The notes beneath the pieces are model-generated. The model saw nothing but the letters and a program-made list of their open reading frames with translations, did no database searches and had not been told where the DNA came from. Positions 39,725 to 48,467 of a stretch of 51,565 bases of DNA are shown piece by piece; the first letter of the stretch is position 1, and each line of letters begins with the position of its first letter. The stretch spans positions 1-51,565 of the forward strand of contig NZ_LFML01000014.1 of assembly GCF_001044425.1 (NCBI RefSeq), written 5' to 3'. Made by a program: the position numbers and the translations under genes. This DNA comes from Streptomyces roseus (GTDB lineage Bacteria > Actinomycetota > Actinomycetes > Streptomycetales > Streptomycetaceae).

Positions 39725-40609
39725 GTGAAGTCGTTCTCCCCTTCCTCCACCGCGTACGCGGGCCTGGCGCTCCTGCTGCTTCCCCTGCTGGGCGCATGCT
39801 CGGCCGGCGCGTCCGGCCCGCAGGGGTCCTCCGCCCGCTCCGACGACGCCCCCGGCCGGAGCCCGGTGCACCGGCTCGACGACAGCAAGACCCTTGAGCT
39901 GCCGCTGGACGCGTACCTGCTCACGACACCCGACCTGGAGACCCTCTCCACAGGGCGCGACGCCCTCGTGCAGCGGTGCCTCGCCGCACTGGGCGCCCCC
40001 GCCGCCCCCGCACCACGGGGCGGCGTGAAGATCGGAACCAACGAGCGGCGCTACGGCCTGGCCGACCCGGAACTCGCCAAGGCCCACGGCTACCACCTGC
40101 CCGACGCGGGCCAACCGATCGAGGACTATCCACCGGCCGCCATGGCGCTCGTCCGGGGCGAGGTCACCACGTACAACGGCAAACCGGTACCCGAGGGCGG
40201 GTGCGCCCAAGAGGCGGGGCGGGAACTCCACGACACTGAGCTACAGCAGGCCCTGGGCCCCGTACAGCGACTCGACGTGGAGAGCTACGAGACGTCGCGG
40301 AAGGATCCCGCGGTCACGGAAGTCAGCGGGAAATGGTCCACGTGCATGGAGGAATCCGGGTACAGGTACCCGGATCCCGTCGCCGCCATCAACGACCGGG
40401 AGTTCGCATCCGGAGCGCCGAGCGACCATGAGAAGGCAGTCGCGCTCGCAGACGTCCTGTGCAAGCGGAAGGTGAATCTGATCGGCGTGTGGTCCGGGGC
40501 CGAGAGCGCGTACCAACGGTCTTTGATCAAGTCGAAGTCGAGCGTTCTGGCAGCGCCGCTGCTCGCCAAGGAGAAGACCATGTCGATCGCGAAGGCCGCG
40601 GTCAACTGA
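39725..40609 (+). CDS. Putative lipoprotein of unknown function
   Basis: Predicted lipoprotein of 294 residues: a short N-terminus, a hydrophobic stretch (AYAGLALLLLPLLGAC) and a lipobox L-G-A-C with Cys25 as the lipid attachment site. The mature part begins with a Ser/Gly/Ala-rich linker and then a polar domain with four further cysteines, including CLAALG, GGCAQEAGRELH, CMEESGYRYPDP and VLCKRKVNLIGVW. CMEESGY...DP is a pattern I have seen in other actinobacterial lipoproteins of unknown role, but I cannot name the family. The GTG at 39725-39727 follows GAGGAA. Confidence 0.75.
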   Translation: MKSFSPSSTAYAGLALLLLPLLGACSAGASGPQGSSARSDDAPGRSPVHRLDDSKTLELPLDAYLLTTPDLETLSTGRDALVQRCLAALGAPAAPAPRGGVKIGTNERRYGLADPELAKAHGYHLPDAGQPIEDYPPAAMALVRGEVTTYNGKPVPEGGCAQEAGRELHDTELQQALGPVQRLDVESYETSRKDPAVTEVSGKWSTCMEESGYRYPDPVAAINDREFASGAPSDHEKAVALADVLCKRKVNLIGVWSGAESAYQRSLIKSKSSVLAAPLLAKEKTMSIAKAAVN

Positions 40610-40644
40610 CGGCGGAGGACACAGGGGGGCGAAAAAGGCAGGAA

Positions 40645-40678
40645 GGGGCGAAGGCGGGGAAGGCGGGGAAGGCGGGGC
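40645..40678. repeat. Tandem GGCGGGGAA repeats
   Basis: Three to four copies of a nine-base GGCGGGGAA unit precede and overlap the left arm of the terminator between the lipoprotein and fadB-like genes. Slippage could change the length, and alternative repeats can pair with the right arm. Confidence 0.6.
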
Positions 40679-40708
40679 GGGCCCCGGGGAGCCGGCCCCG
40701 CCTTCCCC
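40665..40708. terminator. 14-bp bidirectional terminator
   Basis: GGGGAAGGCGGGGC (40665-40678) pairs perfectly with GCCCCGCCTTCCCC (40695-40708); the 16-base loop holds another CCCCGGGG palindrome. It lies between the convergent lipoprotein and FadB-type genes and probably serves both. Confidence 0.72.
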
Positions 40709-40717
40709 GCGACCGTC

Positions 40718-42889
40718 CTAGTCGGCGTACGTCTCGCCGCGCTCGGCCTTCGCGACGAGCGAGGCCGGCGGGGTGAACCGCTCGCCGTACTGGGCCGCCA
40801 GCTCGCGGGAGCGGGCGACGAAGCCCGCCAGACCGCCCTCGTAGCCGTTGATGTACTGGATGACGCCGCCGGTCCAGGCCGGGAAGCCGATGCCCATGAT
40901 CGAGCCGATGTTGGCGTCGGCGATCGAGGTCAGCACGCCCTCGTCGAGGCAGCGGACGGTGTCCAGGGCCTCCGAGAAGAGCATCCGCTCCTTCATGTCG
41001 ACGAACGGGATGTCCGCGTCCGGCTTGGCGAAGTGCTCGCGCAGGCCCGGCCAGATGCCGGTGCGCTTGCCGCTCTCGTCGTACTCGTAGAAACCGGCCC
41101 CGCCGCTGCGGCCGGGGCGATCGAACTCGTCGACCATCCGGTCGATGACGGTGTCCGCGGGGTGCGCGGTCCACGTGCGGCCCTCGGCCTCGAAGGCCTT
41201 GCGGGTCTCGTTGCGGATCTTGCGAGGGAGGGTGAGCGTGAGCTCGTCCATCAGCGAGAGCACCTTGGCCGGGTAGCCGGCCTGGGCCGCGGCCTGCTCG
41301 ACGGAGGCGGGCTCGACGCCCTCGCCGACCATCGCCACGCCCTCGTTGATGAACTGGCCGATGACGCGCGAGGTGAAGAAGCCGCGCGAGTCGTTGACCA
41401 CGATCGGGGTCTTGTTGATCTGCCGTACGAGGTCGAAGGCGCGGGCGACGGCCTCGTCGCCGGTGCGCTCGCCCTTGATGATCTCCACGAGCGGCATCTT
41501 GTCGACGGGCGAGAAGAAGTGCAGTCCGATGAAGTCGACGGGGCGCGAAACGCCTTGTGCGAGGCCCGTGATGGGCAGCGTGGAGGTGTTGGAGCACAGC
41601 AGCGCGTCGGGGGCGACGACGTCCTGGATCTCCTGGAACACCTTGTGCTTGAGGGAGGTGTCCTCGAAGACGGCCTCGATGACGGCGTCGCAGCCCGCCA
41701 GGTCGGCGGCGTCGGCGGTCGGGGTGATCCGGGCGAGCAGCTCGGCGCGCTGGGCCTCGGTGCTGCGGCCGCGGGAGACGGCCTTGTCGAGCAGCTTCTC
41801 GGAGTACGCCTTGCCCTTCGCCGCGGCCTCGGCGGTGACGTCCTTCAGCACCACCTCGATGCCCGCGCGGGCGCAGGAGTACGCGATGCCCGCGCCCATC
41901 ATGCCGGCGCCGAGGACCGCGACCTTGGTGACCTTGCGCGGGGCGACGCCCTGCGGGCGGCTGCGGCCGGCGTTGACGGCCTGGAGGTCGAAGAAGAACG
42001 CCTGGATCATGTTCTTGGCGGTCTGGCCGGTGACCAGCTCGGTGAAGTAGCGGGCCTCGATGGTCAGCGCGGTCTCGAAGTCCACCTGGGCGCCCTCGAC
42101 GGCGCAGGCCAGGATGTTGCGCGGGGCCGGGTACGGGGCGCCGTTCAGCTGCTTCTTCAGGTTGGCCGGGAAGGCCGGGAGGTTGGCGGCGAACTTCGGG
42201 TTCGACGGGGTGCCGCCCGGGATCCGGTAGCCGGGTACGTCCCAGGGCTGCTTCGACTCGGGGTTGGCGTCGATGAAGGCGCGGGCCTTGGCCAGCATCT
42301 CCTCGGGGGTGGCGGCCAGTTCGTGGACGAGACCGTTGTCGAGGGCGCGCTGCGGGTTGTACTGGGTGCCCTGGAGCAGGACCTTGAGCAGCGCGTCGGC
42401 GATGCCCATCAGCCGCACGGTACGGGTGACGCCGCCGCCGGCCGGGAGCAGGCCGAGGGTGACCTCGGGCAGGCCGATCTTGGAGCCGGGGGCGTCGAGG
42501 GCGACGCGGTGGTGGGAGGCGAGGCAGATCTCGTAACCACCGCCGAGAGCCGCCCCGTTGATGGCGGCGACGACGGGCTTGCCGAGGGTCTCGATGCGGC
42601 GCAGCGAGCGCTTGATCTCGGTGCCGGTGTCGAAGGCGAGCTGCGCGTGCTCGGGGCGCAGACCGATCATGTCCTTGAGGTCTCCGCCCGCGAAGAAGGT
42701 CTTCTTGGCGGAGGTGTAGATGATGCCGCGGATGGAGTCCTTCTCGGCCTCGGCGCGGTCGGCGATCGCCGCGATGGAGTCCTTGAAGGCCTGGTTCATC
42801 GTGTTGGCGGACTGGTCCGGGTCGTCGAGGATCAGGGTGACGACGCCGGTCTCGTCCTGTTCCCAGCGGATCGTGGTGGACTCGCTCAT
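40718..42889 (-). CDS. FadB-type multifunctional enoyl-CoA hydratase / 3-hydroxyacyl-CoA dehydrogenase
   Basis: Fusion enzyme of 723 residues for two steps of beta-oxidation. The N-terminal crotonase domain (1-190) has FFAGGDL at 65-71, Glu120 in GAALGGGYE and Glu142 in GLPEVTLGLLPAGGG, so both hydratase glutamates are present. A linker leads to the NAD-binding domain, with VAVLGAGMMGAG at 323-334, and the dehydrogenase catalytic His in HFFSPVDKMPLVEI near 460; the C-terminal dimer region contains DRPGRSGGAGFYEYD. ATG 42887-42889. Last gene of the acyl-CoA operon, 53 bases after the thiolase gene, matching FadA-FadB pairs. Confidence 0.93.
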   Translation of the reverse strand: MSESTTIRWEQDETGVVTLILDDPDQSANTMNQAFKDSIAAIADRAEAEKDSIRGIIYTSAKKTFFAGGDLKDMIGLRPEHAQLAFDTGTEIKRSLRRIETLGKPVVAAINGAALGGGYEICLASHHRVALDAPGSKIGLPEVTLGLLPAGGGVTRTVRLMGIADALLKVLLQGTQYNPQRALDNGLVHELAATPEEMLAKARAFIDANPESKQPWDVPGYRIPGGTPSNPKFAANLPAFPANLKKQLNGAPYPAPRNILACAVEGAQVDFETALTIEARYFTELVTGQTAKNMIQAFFFDLQAVNAGRSRPQGVAPRKVTKVAVLGAGMMGAGIAYSCARAGIEVVLKDVTAEAAAKGKAYSEKLLDKAVSRGRSTEAQRAELLARITPTADAADLAGCDAVIEAVFEDTSLKHKVFQEIQDVVAPDALLCSNTSTLPITGLAQGVSRPVDFIGLHFFSPVDKMPLVEIIKGERTGDEAVARAFDLVRQINKTPIVVNDSRGFFTSRVIGQFINEGVAMVGEGVEPASVEQAAAQAGYPAKVLSLMDELTLTLPRKIRNETRKAFEAEGRTWTAHPADTVIDRMVDEFDRPGRSGGAGFYEYDESGKRTGIWPGLREHFAKPDADIPFVDMKERMLFSEALDTVRCLDEGVLTSIADANIGSIMGIGFPAWTGGVIQYINGYEGGLAGFVARSRELAAQYGERFTPPASLVAKAERGETYAD

Positions 42890-42942
42890 GTTTCTCGCTG
42901 CTTCCGTGTCGGGGAGGAGGTCTCGGGGGTACAGGACGGGGT

Positions 42943-44157
42943 TCAGAGGCGTTCGACGATGGTCGCGACGCCCATGCCGCCGCCGACGCAGAGGGTGACG
43001 AGTCCGTAGCGCTTGTCCTGGCGCTCCAGTTCGTCGATGACGGTGCCGAGCAGCATCGCGCCGGTGGCGCCGAGCGGGTGGCCGAGCGCGATGGAGCCGC
43101 CGTTGACGTTGACCCGGTCGAGGGTGATGCCCATGTCCTTGACGAAGCGCAGCACGACGCCGGCGAAGGCCTCGTTCATCTCGATCAGGTCGATGTCGTC
43201 GATGGTCAGGCCGGCCTTGGCGAGGGCCTTGCGGGTGGCGGGGGCGGGACCGGTGAGCATGATGGTGGGCTCGGAGCCGGAGACGGCGGCCGAGACGATC
43301 CGGGCGCGGGGCGCGAGGCCGTTTCGTTCGCCCGCCTCTCGGGTGCCGATCGCGACGAGCGAGGCGCCGTCGACGATGCCGGAGGAGTTGCCCGCGTGGT
43401 GGACGTGGTCGATCTTCTCGATCCAGTGGTACTTCTGCAGGGCGACGGCGTCGAAGCCGCCGAGGTCGCCGATGTCCGCGAAGGACGGCTTGAGCTTGGC
43501 GAGGCTGTCCGCGGTGGTGCCGGGGCGGACGAACTCCTCCTGGTCCAGGACCACCAGGCCGTTGCGGTCGGTGACCGGGACGACGGACTTCGCGAAGCGG
43601 CCCTCCTTGATGGCGGTGGCCGCGCGCTCCTGGGAGAGGGCGGCGTACTCGTCGACGTCGCGCCGGGAGAAGCCCTCGATGGTGGCGATGAGGTCGGCGC
43701 CGATGCCCTGGGGGACGAAGCCGGTGTCCCAGTTGGTCATCGGGTCGTTGAACCAGGCGCCGCCGTCGGAGGCCATGGGGACGCGGGACATGGACTCCAC
43801 GCCGCCCGCGAGGACCAGGTCCTCCCAGCCGGAACGGACCTTGGCGGCGGCCATGTTGACGGCCTCCAGGCCGGAGGCGCAGAAGCGGTTCTCCTGTACG
43901 CCGGCCACCGTGTCCGGCAGCCCCGCGGCGATGGCCGCGATCCGGGCGATGTCGGAGCCCTGGTCGCCGACCGGGCCGACGACGCCGAGCACGATGTCGT
44001 CGATGGTGGCGGGGTCCAGGCCGGGGTTGCGCTCGCGCAGGGCGTTGATGAGGCCGACGACGAGGTCGATCGGCTTGGTGCCGTGCAGGGCGCCGTTGGC
44101 CTTGCCGCGGCCGCGCGGCGTGCGGATCGCGTCGTATACGTACGCTTCGGTGCTCAC
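42943..44157 (-). CDS. Acetyl-CoA C-acyltransferase (thiolase, FadA-type)
   Basis: Thiolase of 404 residues that releases acetyl-CoA from 3-ketoacyl-CoA. Active-site Cys93 lies in [16 protein letters not shown]; the conserved [18 protein letters not shown] supplies the catalytic His, and the second Cys is in [13 protein letters not shown] near the C-terminus. Together with FadB downstream it could form the trifunctional beta-oxidation complex. The start is at 44155-44157, 28 bases after the acyl-CoA dehydrogenase gene. A biosynthetic acetoacetyl-CoA thiolase is less likely in this context. Confidence 0.92.
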   Translation of the reverse strand: MSTEAYVYDAIRTPRGRGKANGALHGTKPIDLVVGLINALRERNPGLDPATIDDIVLGVVGPVGDQGSDIARIAAIAAGLPDTVAGVQENRFCASGLEAVNMAAAKVRSGWEDLVLAGGVESMSRVPMASDGGAWFNDPMTNWDTGFVPQGIGADLIATIEGFSRRDVDEYAALSQERAATAIKEGRFAKSVVPVTDRNGLVVLDQEEFVRPGTTADSLAKLKPSFADIGDLGGFDAVALQKYHWIEKIDHVHHAGNSSGIVDGASLVAIGTREAGERNGLAPRARIVSAAVSGSEPTIMLTGPAPATRKALAKAGLTIDDIDLIEMNEAFAGVVLRFVKDMGITLDRVNVNGGSIALGHPLGATGAMLLGTVIDELERQDKRYGLVTLCVGGGMGVATIVERL

Positions 44158-44185
44158 TGGTCAAGCCTTTCGGGGAGGTCTGGCG

Positions 44186-45328
44186 TTAGCCGAGGAGGGA
44201 GCGGCCGATGATCTCTTTCATGATCTCGGTCGTGCCGCCGTAGATGGTCTGGATGCGGCCGTCGGTGAAGGCCCGTGCGACCCGGTATTCGCTCATGTAG
44301 CCGTACCCGCCGTGGAGTTGCAGGCAGCGGTCGGCGACGCGCTTTTGGAGCTCGGTCGCCCACCACTTGGCCATCGAGGCGTGGACGTGGTCCAGCTCCC
44401 CGTTGGAGTGGTCGACGATGCAGCGGTCCAGGAAGGTGCGGGTGACGGCGCACTCGGTGGCCATCTCCGCTATCTCGAAGCGGATGTGCTGGAGCTTGGA
44501 GAGCGGCCGCCCGAAGGCCTCGCGCTCCTTCACGTACGTGGTGGTGATCTCCAGCAGGTGTTCGGCGGCGGCGATGCCGGCCATCGCGATGCCCATCCGC
44601 TCCTGCGCGAGGTTGGTCATCAGGTGGACGAAGGCGCCGTTGAGCTCGCCGAGCAGGTTCTCCTTGGGGACGCGTACGTCGTGGAAGAACAGCTCGGCGG
44701 TGTCCTGCGCCTTCTGGCCGATCTTGTCGAGGTTGCGGCCGCGTTCGAAGCCTTCCGTGCCGCGCTCGACCACCAGCAGCGAGAGCCCGTGCGCCCCGCC
44801 CTCGGGGGTGGTCTTGGCGACGACGACCACCAGGTCGGCCAGGATGCCGTTGGAGATGAAGGTCTTCGAGCCGTTGAGCACCCAGTGGTCGCCCCGGTCC
44901 TCTGCGCTGGTCCGGATCCCCTGGAGGTCGGAGCCCGCGCCCGGCTCGGTCATCGCGATGGCGGTGATGATCTCGCCGGAGCAGAAGCCGGGCAGCCAGC
45001 GCCGCTTCTGCTCCTCGGTGGCGAGCGAGGTCAGGTATGGGCCGATGATGTCGTTGTGCAGGCCGATCGCGAGCCCTGCGGCGCCCGCCCGGGTGAACTC
45101 CTCGGCGATCACGGCGGCGTAGCGGAAGTCGGTGTTCCCGCCGCCCCCGTACTCCTCCGGGACGGCCAGCCCCAGCAGGCCCTGCCGGCCGGCGGCCCGC
45201 CAGGCCTCACGGCTGACGATCCCGTCCTTCTCCCACTGGTCGTAGTGCGGCAGCACCTCCTTGGTGAGGAAGGTGCGGACGGTCTCGCGGAACGCCTCGT
45301 GGTCGGCGTCGAAGATGCGGCGTTGCAT
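44186..45328 (-). CDS. Acyl-CoA dehydrogenase
   Basis: FAD-dependent acyl-CoA dehydrogenase of 380 residues for the first oxidation of beta-oxidation. Signature [18 protein letters not shown] binds FAD/substrate, [19 protein letters not shown] is in the middle helix domain, and the C-terminal [21 protein letters not shown] includes the catalytic Glu. The chain length cannot be predicted reliably. ATG 45326-45328; only nine bases separate it from the LLM oxidoreductase gene, so they are cotranscribed. Confidence 0.93.
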   Translation of the reverse strand: MQRRIFDADHEAFRETVRTFLTKEVLPHYDQWEKDGIVSREAWRAAGRQGLLGLAVPEEYGGGGNTDFRYAAVIAEEFTRAGAAGLAIGLHNDIIGPYLTSLATEEQKRRWLPGFCSGEIITAIAMTEPGAGSDLQGIRTSAEDRGDHWVLNGSKTFISNGILADLVVVVAKTTPEGGAHGLSLLVVERGTEGFERGRNLDKIGQKAQDTAELFFHDVRVPKENLLGELNGAFVHLMTNLAQERMGIAMAGIAAAEHLLEITTTYVKEREAFGRPLSKLQHIRFEIAEMATECAVTRTFLDRCIVDHSNGELDHVHASMAKWWATELQKRVADRCLQLHGGYGYMSEYRVARAFTDGRIQTIYGGTTEIMKEIIGRSLLG

Positions 45329-45337
45329 CGGGGCCCC

Positions 45338-46363
45338 CTAGAGCCAGCTCTTGACGGTTTCGATCAGCCGGGCCGGCTCGGCTCCGACGGGTGTGACGTT
45401 GAGCATGGTGACGCCCGCCTCCCGGAAGGCCTCGACGCGTTCACGTACGTAGCCCTCCGGCCCGCACAAGGTCATGAGCTCGCAGAACTCGTCCGGTACG
45501 GCGGCCGCCGCATCGCGCTTGCGGCCGGAGAGGTAGAGCTCCTGGATCTTGCGGGCCTCCTCGCCGTACCCGTAGGCGACGGCGAGGTCGTTGTAGAAGT
45601 TCTTGCCGACCGCACCCATCCCGCCGACGTACAGGGCGATCTGGGGGCGGGCGAGGTCCCGTGCGGCGGCGGCGTCCTCGCCGATGGCGAGCAGTCCTCC
45701 GGCCACGGTCCGCAGCGGGCCGAGCTCCGGGGAGCGCAGGGCCGTGCCCTCGGCGAGGGCGCTCCCCCACACCGCGTGGGCCTTCTCGGGGAGGAACAGG
45801 GTGGGCAGCCAGCCGTCGGCGATCTCGGCGGTCATCCGCACGTTGGCGGGACCGAGCGAGGCGATGTAGACGGGGACCGCGTCGCGGACCGGGCGGGTGA
45901 GGATCTTCAGCGGCTTGCCGAGTCCGGTGCCCCGTTCCGGCGGCAGCGGCATGTCGGTGATGCCGTGGTGGTCGATGGTCTCGCGGCGCCAGATGCGGCG
46001 GCACAGCTCGACGGTCTCGCGGGTCCGCCCGATCGGCTTGTCGTACGGCTTCCCGTGCCAGCCCTCGACGACCTGCGGGCCGGAGGCGCCGAGGCCGAGC
46101 AGGGCGCGGCCGCCCGAGAGCGCGTCCAGTCCGGCGGCCGTCTGGGCGACGAGGGCCGGGGTGCGCGAGTACACGTTGAGGATGGCCGAGCCGATCTTCA
46201 TCCGCTCGGTGCGCGCGGCGAGGTAGCCCATGATCGTCGGGGAGTCGAACCCCCAGGCCTCGGCGACCCAGACGGCGTCGAGCCCGGCCGCCTCCAGCGC
46301 CGCCGCCTCGTCGGCGGCCCGGCGCGGGTCCCCGGCGTAGTCGAGCATCATGGACAGTTCCAT
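45338..46363 (-). CDS. LLM-class F420-dependent oxidoreductase
   Basis: Luciferase-like TIM-barrel oxidoreductase of 341 residues. It starts [13 protein letters not shown] and contains [31 protein letters not shown] and [20 protein letters not shown], the typical F420-binding LLM blocks of actinobacteria. It probably reduces or oxidises a CoA-bound or free intermediate of the pathway encoded by its operon, using F420; FMN cannot be excluded. The start ATG (46361-46363) overlaps the CoA-transferase stop by one base (TGATG), indicating coupling. A longer open frame upstream is the antisense/other-frame continuation and not used. Confidence 0.87.
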   Translation of the reverse strand: MELSMMLDYAGDPRRAADEAAALEAAGLDAVWVAEAWGFDSPTIMGYLAARTERMKIGSAILNVYSRTPALVAQTAAGLDALSGGRALLGLGASGPQVVEGWHGKPYDKPIGRTRETVELCRRIWRRETIDHHGITDMPLPPERGTGLGKPLKILTRPVRDAVPVYIASLGPANVRMTAEIADGWLPTLFLPEKAHAVWGSALAEGTALRSPELGPLRTVAGGLLAIGEDAAAARDLARPQIALYVGGMGAVGKNFYNDLAVAYGYGEEARKIQELYLSGRKRDAAAAVPDEFCELMTLCGPEGYVRERVEAFREAGVTMLNVTPVGAEPARLIETVKSWL

Positions 46364-47565
46364 CAGACCTCTTTCGGGAGCAGGGCCGGTACGTCCCAGT
46401 CGCGCGCCACGGATTCCGTGTGCGCACCGGGCAGGGCGGGGCCCGAGGTGACCGCGGAGGGCGTGGCCGAGAACCGGGGCGCGGGGGCGGGCTGGGTGAT
46501 CCCGCCGAAGTCGGTGAAGGTGGCGCGGGCGGCCAGGTGCGGGTGGTGCGGCGCCTCGCCCAGGGACAGCACGGGCGCCACGCAGGCGTCCGAGCCGTCG
46601 AAGACCGCCGTCCACTCGTCCCTCGTACGGGACTTGAAGCGGGCGGCGACGGCCTCGCGGAGCTCGCCCCAGCGGGCCACGTCCTTGCGGGCGGGGGCTT
46701 GGTCCCCGATGCCGAGCAGTTCCACGAAGGTGTCGTAGAACTGCTGCTCCAGCGCGCCGACCGCCATGTACCCGCCGTCCGAGGTCTCGTACGTGCCGTA
46801 GAAGGGGCAGCCGCCGTCGAGGAGGTTGGCCCCGCGCCGGTCCTGCCAGCCGCCGGCCGCCATCATGCCGTGGATCATGGCGGTGAGGTGGGCGGCGCCG
46901 TCGACGATGGCCGCGTCGACGACCTGGCCGGCGCCGCCGGGGGTGCGGGCGTGCTGGAGGGCGGCGAGCACGCCGATGACGAGGTAGAGCGAGCCGCCCG
47001 CGTAGTCCCCGACGAGGTTGGCGGGGACGGCCGGCGGCTCGCCCGGGTTCCCGATCATGCCGAGGGCGCCGGTGACGGCGATGTACGCGATGTCGTGCCC
47101 GGCGGTGTGCGCGAGCGGGCCGTCCTGGCCCCAGCCGGTCATCCGGCCGTACACCAGCTTCGGGTTCCGGGCGTGGCAGTCGGCGGGGCCGACGCCGAGC
47201 CGCTCGGCGACGCCGGGGCGGAAGCCCTCGATCAGCACGTCGGCCCGCTCGACGAGGTCGAGCACGCGCTCCGGGCCCCCGGCGGACTTCAGGTCGACCA
47301 GGACGGAGCGCTTGCCGCGGTTGGTGACGTCGTACGCGGGGTCGACCGCGAGCCCGCCGCCGCCGGGCCGGTCCACCCGTACGACGTCGGCGCCCAGGTC
47401 GGCGAGGAGCATGGCGGCGAAGGGGCCCGGGCCGATGCCCGCCAGTTCGACGACGCGCACCCCGGCGAGCGGACCGCCGGAGGAGCCGGGGCCGCGGGAG
47501 GCGCCGGGGCCGCCGGTTCGGCCCGGCGTGCCCGGCCCGTCGGGCACGTTCCCTGTCACTGCCAT
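46363..47565 (-). CDS. CaiB/BaiF-type (class III) CoA-transferase
   Basis: Class III CoA-transferase of 400 residues that moves CoA between acids, likely activating the operon's substrate without ATP. Key features are [42 protein letters not shown], and the catalytic Asp187 in NLVGDYAGG. The first 33 residues are Gly/Pro/Arg low complexity and probably disordered, so translation might begin later, but the ATG at 47563-47565 is the best visible start. First gene of the five-gene acyl-CoA operon, with a palindromic site just upstream. Confidence 0.88.
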   Translation of the reverse strand: MAVTGNVPDGPGTPGRTGGPGASRGPGSSGGPLAGVRVVELAGIGPGPFAAMLLADLGADVVRVDRPGGGGLAVDPAYDVTNRGKRSVLVDLKSAGGPERVLDLVERADVLIEGFRPGVAERLGVGPADCHARNPKLVYGRMTGWGQDGPLAHTAGHDIAYIAVTGALGMIGNPGEPPAVPANLVGDYAGGSLYLVIGVLAALQHARTPGGAGQVVDAAIVDGAAHLTAMIHGMMAAGGWQDRRGANLLDGGCPFYGTYETSDGGYMAVGALEQQFYDTFVELLGIGDQAPARKDVARWGELREAVAARFKSRTRDEWTAVFDGSDACVAPVLSLGEAPHHPHLAARATFTDFGGITQPAPAPRFSATPSAVTSGPALPGAHTESVARDWDVPALLPKEV

Positions 47566-47601
47566 CGAGCCCCCAGCGTCCGTAGCATCCGTGGTGCGCC
47601 A

Positions 47602-47625
47602 TTGTGTGACACAACTGATGTAACA
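47602..47625. promoter_or_regulatory. Palindrome and direct repeats upstream of the acyl-CoA operon
   Basis: TTGTGT-G-ACACAA at 47602-47614 is a perfect 6-base palindrome around one base. Overlapping it are direct repeats TGTGACA (47605-47611) and TGTAACA (47619-47625), 14 bases apart. It sits 37 bases before the CoA-transferase start, a likely operator of a TetR- or GntR-type regulator of acyl-CoA metabolism. Confidence 0.38.
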
Positions 47626-47670
47626 CCAGCGATGCTAGGAACGCGTTCCACTCAGCACAAGAGCAACCGC

Positions 47671-48087
47671 TTAGCCGGTTGACTCGTTTCGCACGGCCGG
47701 GCTCTCCTCCAGGCGCGCGTCGAGCTCCTTGACGTGCCGCTTGAGGGCGACCGTCCGGTAGCTCTCCTCCACCCACTCGCACAGCACGTCCAGGGAGGGC
47801 GCCCCCTTCACGCCGAGCGGTACGAAGACCCAGCCGGCCCGCCCCAGCCCGTACCCGGTCGGCTCGGCCCCCGGCGCGGTCATGGCGTGGCCGTGCAGCG
47901 CCTCGTCCTTGAGCTTCACGGAGATCCCCGGCGACTGCGGGCCGTCGAGGCCGCCCAGGAAGACGAAGATCTTCTTGTTGACCTTCACGACGCAGTCCTC
48001 GGGCCCCCAGGGAAACTCCATCACGGCCTCCGGCAGCCCTTGGGCGAACGCCCGCACCGCCTCCCACTTGCGCACCGCAGCCTTCAT
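47671..48087 (-). CDS. MmcQ/YjbR-family protein
   Basis: Small cytoplasmic protein of 138 residues of the MmcQ/YjbR type (CyaY-like fold). The N-terminus WEAVRAFAQGLPEAVMEFPWGPEDCVVKVNKKIFVFLGG is characteristic, followed by a beta-sheet region and GWVFVPLGVKG. It is sometimes annotated as DNA-binding, but evidence for that is thin; function unknown. Good ribosome binding site GGAGGCGTCC before the ATG at 48085-48087. It lies 105 bases upstream of the CoA-transferase on the same strand, but the operator-like site between argues for a separate promoter. Confidence 0.85.
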   Translation of the reverse strand: MKAAVRKWEAVRAFAQGLPEAVMEFPWGPEDCVVKVNKKIFVFLGGLDGPQSPGISVKLKDEALHGHAMTAPGAEPTGYGLGRAGWVFVPLGVKGAPSLDVLCEWVEESYRTVALKRHVKELDARLEESPAVRNESTG

Positions 48088-48467
48088 GGACGCCTCCCGT
48101 CACCACAGCCACCCGCTCGCACGGACACTCGCCCCCCACGCTAGCCCCGCCTCCCGACACGGACCGGCACGTGGGCCGCAGCCTTCGCACGGGCGCCGGC
48201 GAAGTCCCGCCCGAACCGGTCTACCGGAACCGGAATGGCGACGACGTCAGCCCCGCTGTCGGGCTTTTCGGTGACTATCCGGACAACCGGCCGGAGACTG
48301 TGAAACTGCCGATCACAGCGGCCAGATGCGCTTTCCGCACCACTTTCGAGACTCTTGTCTCAGGTACGAAAGACGATCATGGGGGGAGTCAAGCGGAATC
48401 TCAGGAGCTATGTAATCTGAGCAAGCTTTCAGCCCTGGCCAAGGGCTCACGGAACATAGGGGGCTCG
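48088..48467. other. Divergent intergenic region upstream of the PKD/repeat protein gene
   Basis: No gene is supported in these 380 bases, although the frame of the next gene is open through part of it. Two stem-loops lie close to the next gene: GAGAC-TCTT-GTCTC at 48348-48361 and AGCCCT-GGCCA-AGGGCT at 48431-48447. The second ends about 10 bases before the AGGGGG ribosome binding site (48458-48463). The long leader and its hairpins suggest post-transcriptional control; I could not match them to a known riboswitch. Confidence 0.45.

Noticed and set aside
40645..40708. CRISPR-like array
   Set aside because: The repeats are nine bases long, contiguous and without spacers, and form part of a terminator.
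43013..46738. 1241-codon plus-strand open frame opposite the acyl-CoA operon
   Set aside because: Shadow of thiolase, acyl-CoA dehydrogenase, LLM oxidoreductase and CoA-transferase genes, all supported by active-site motifs.
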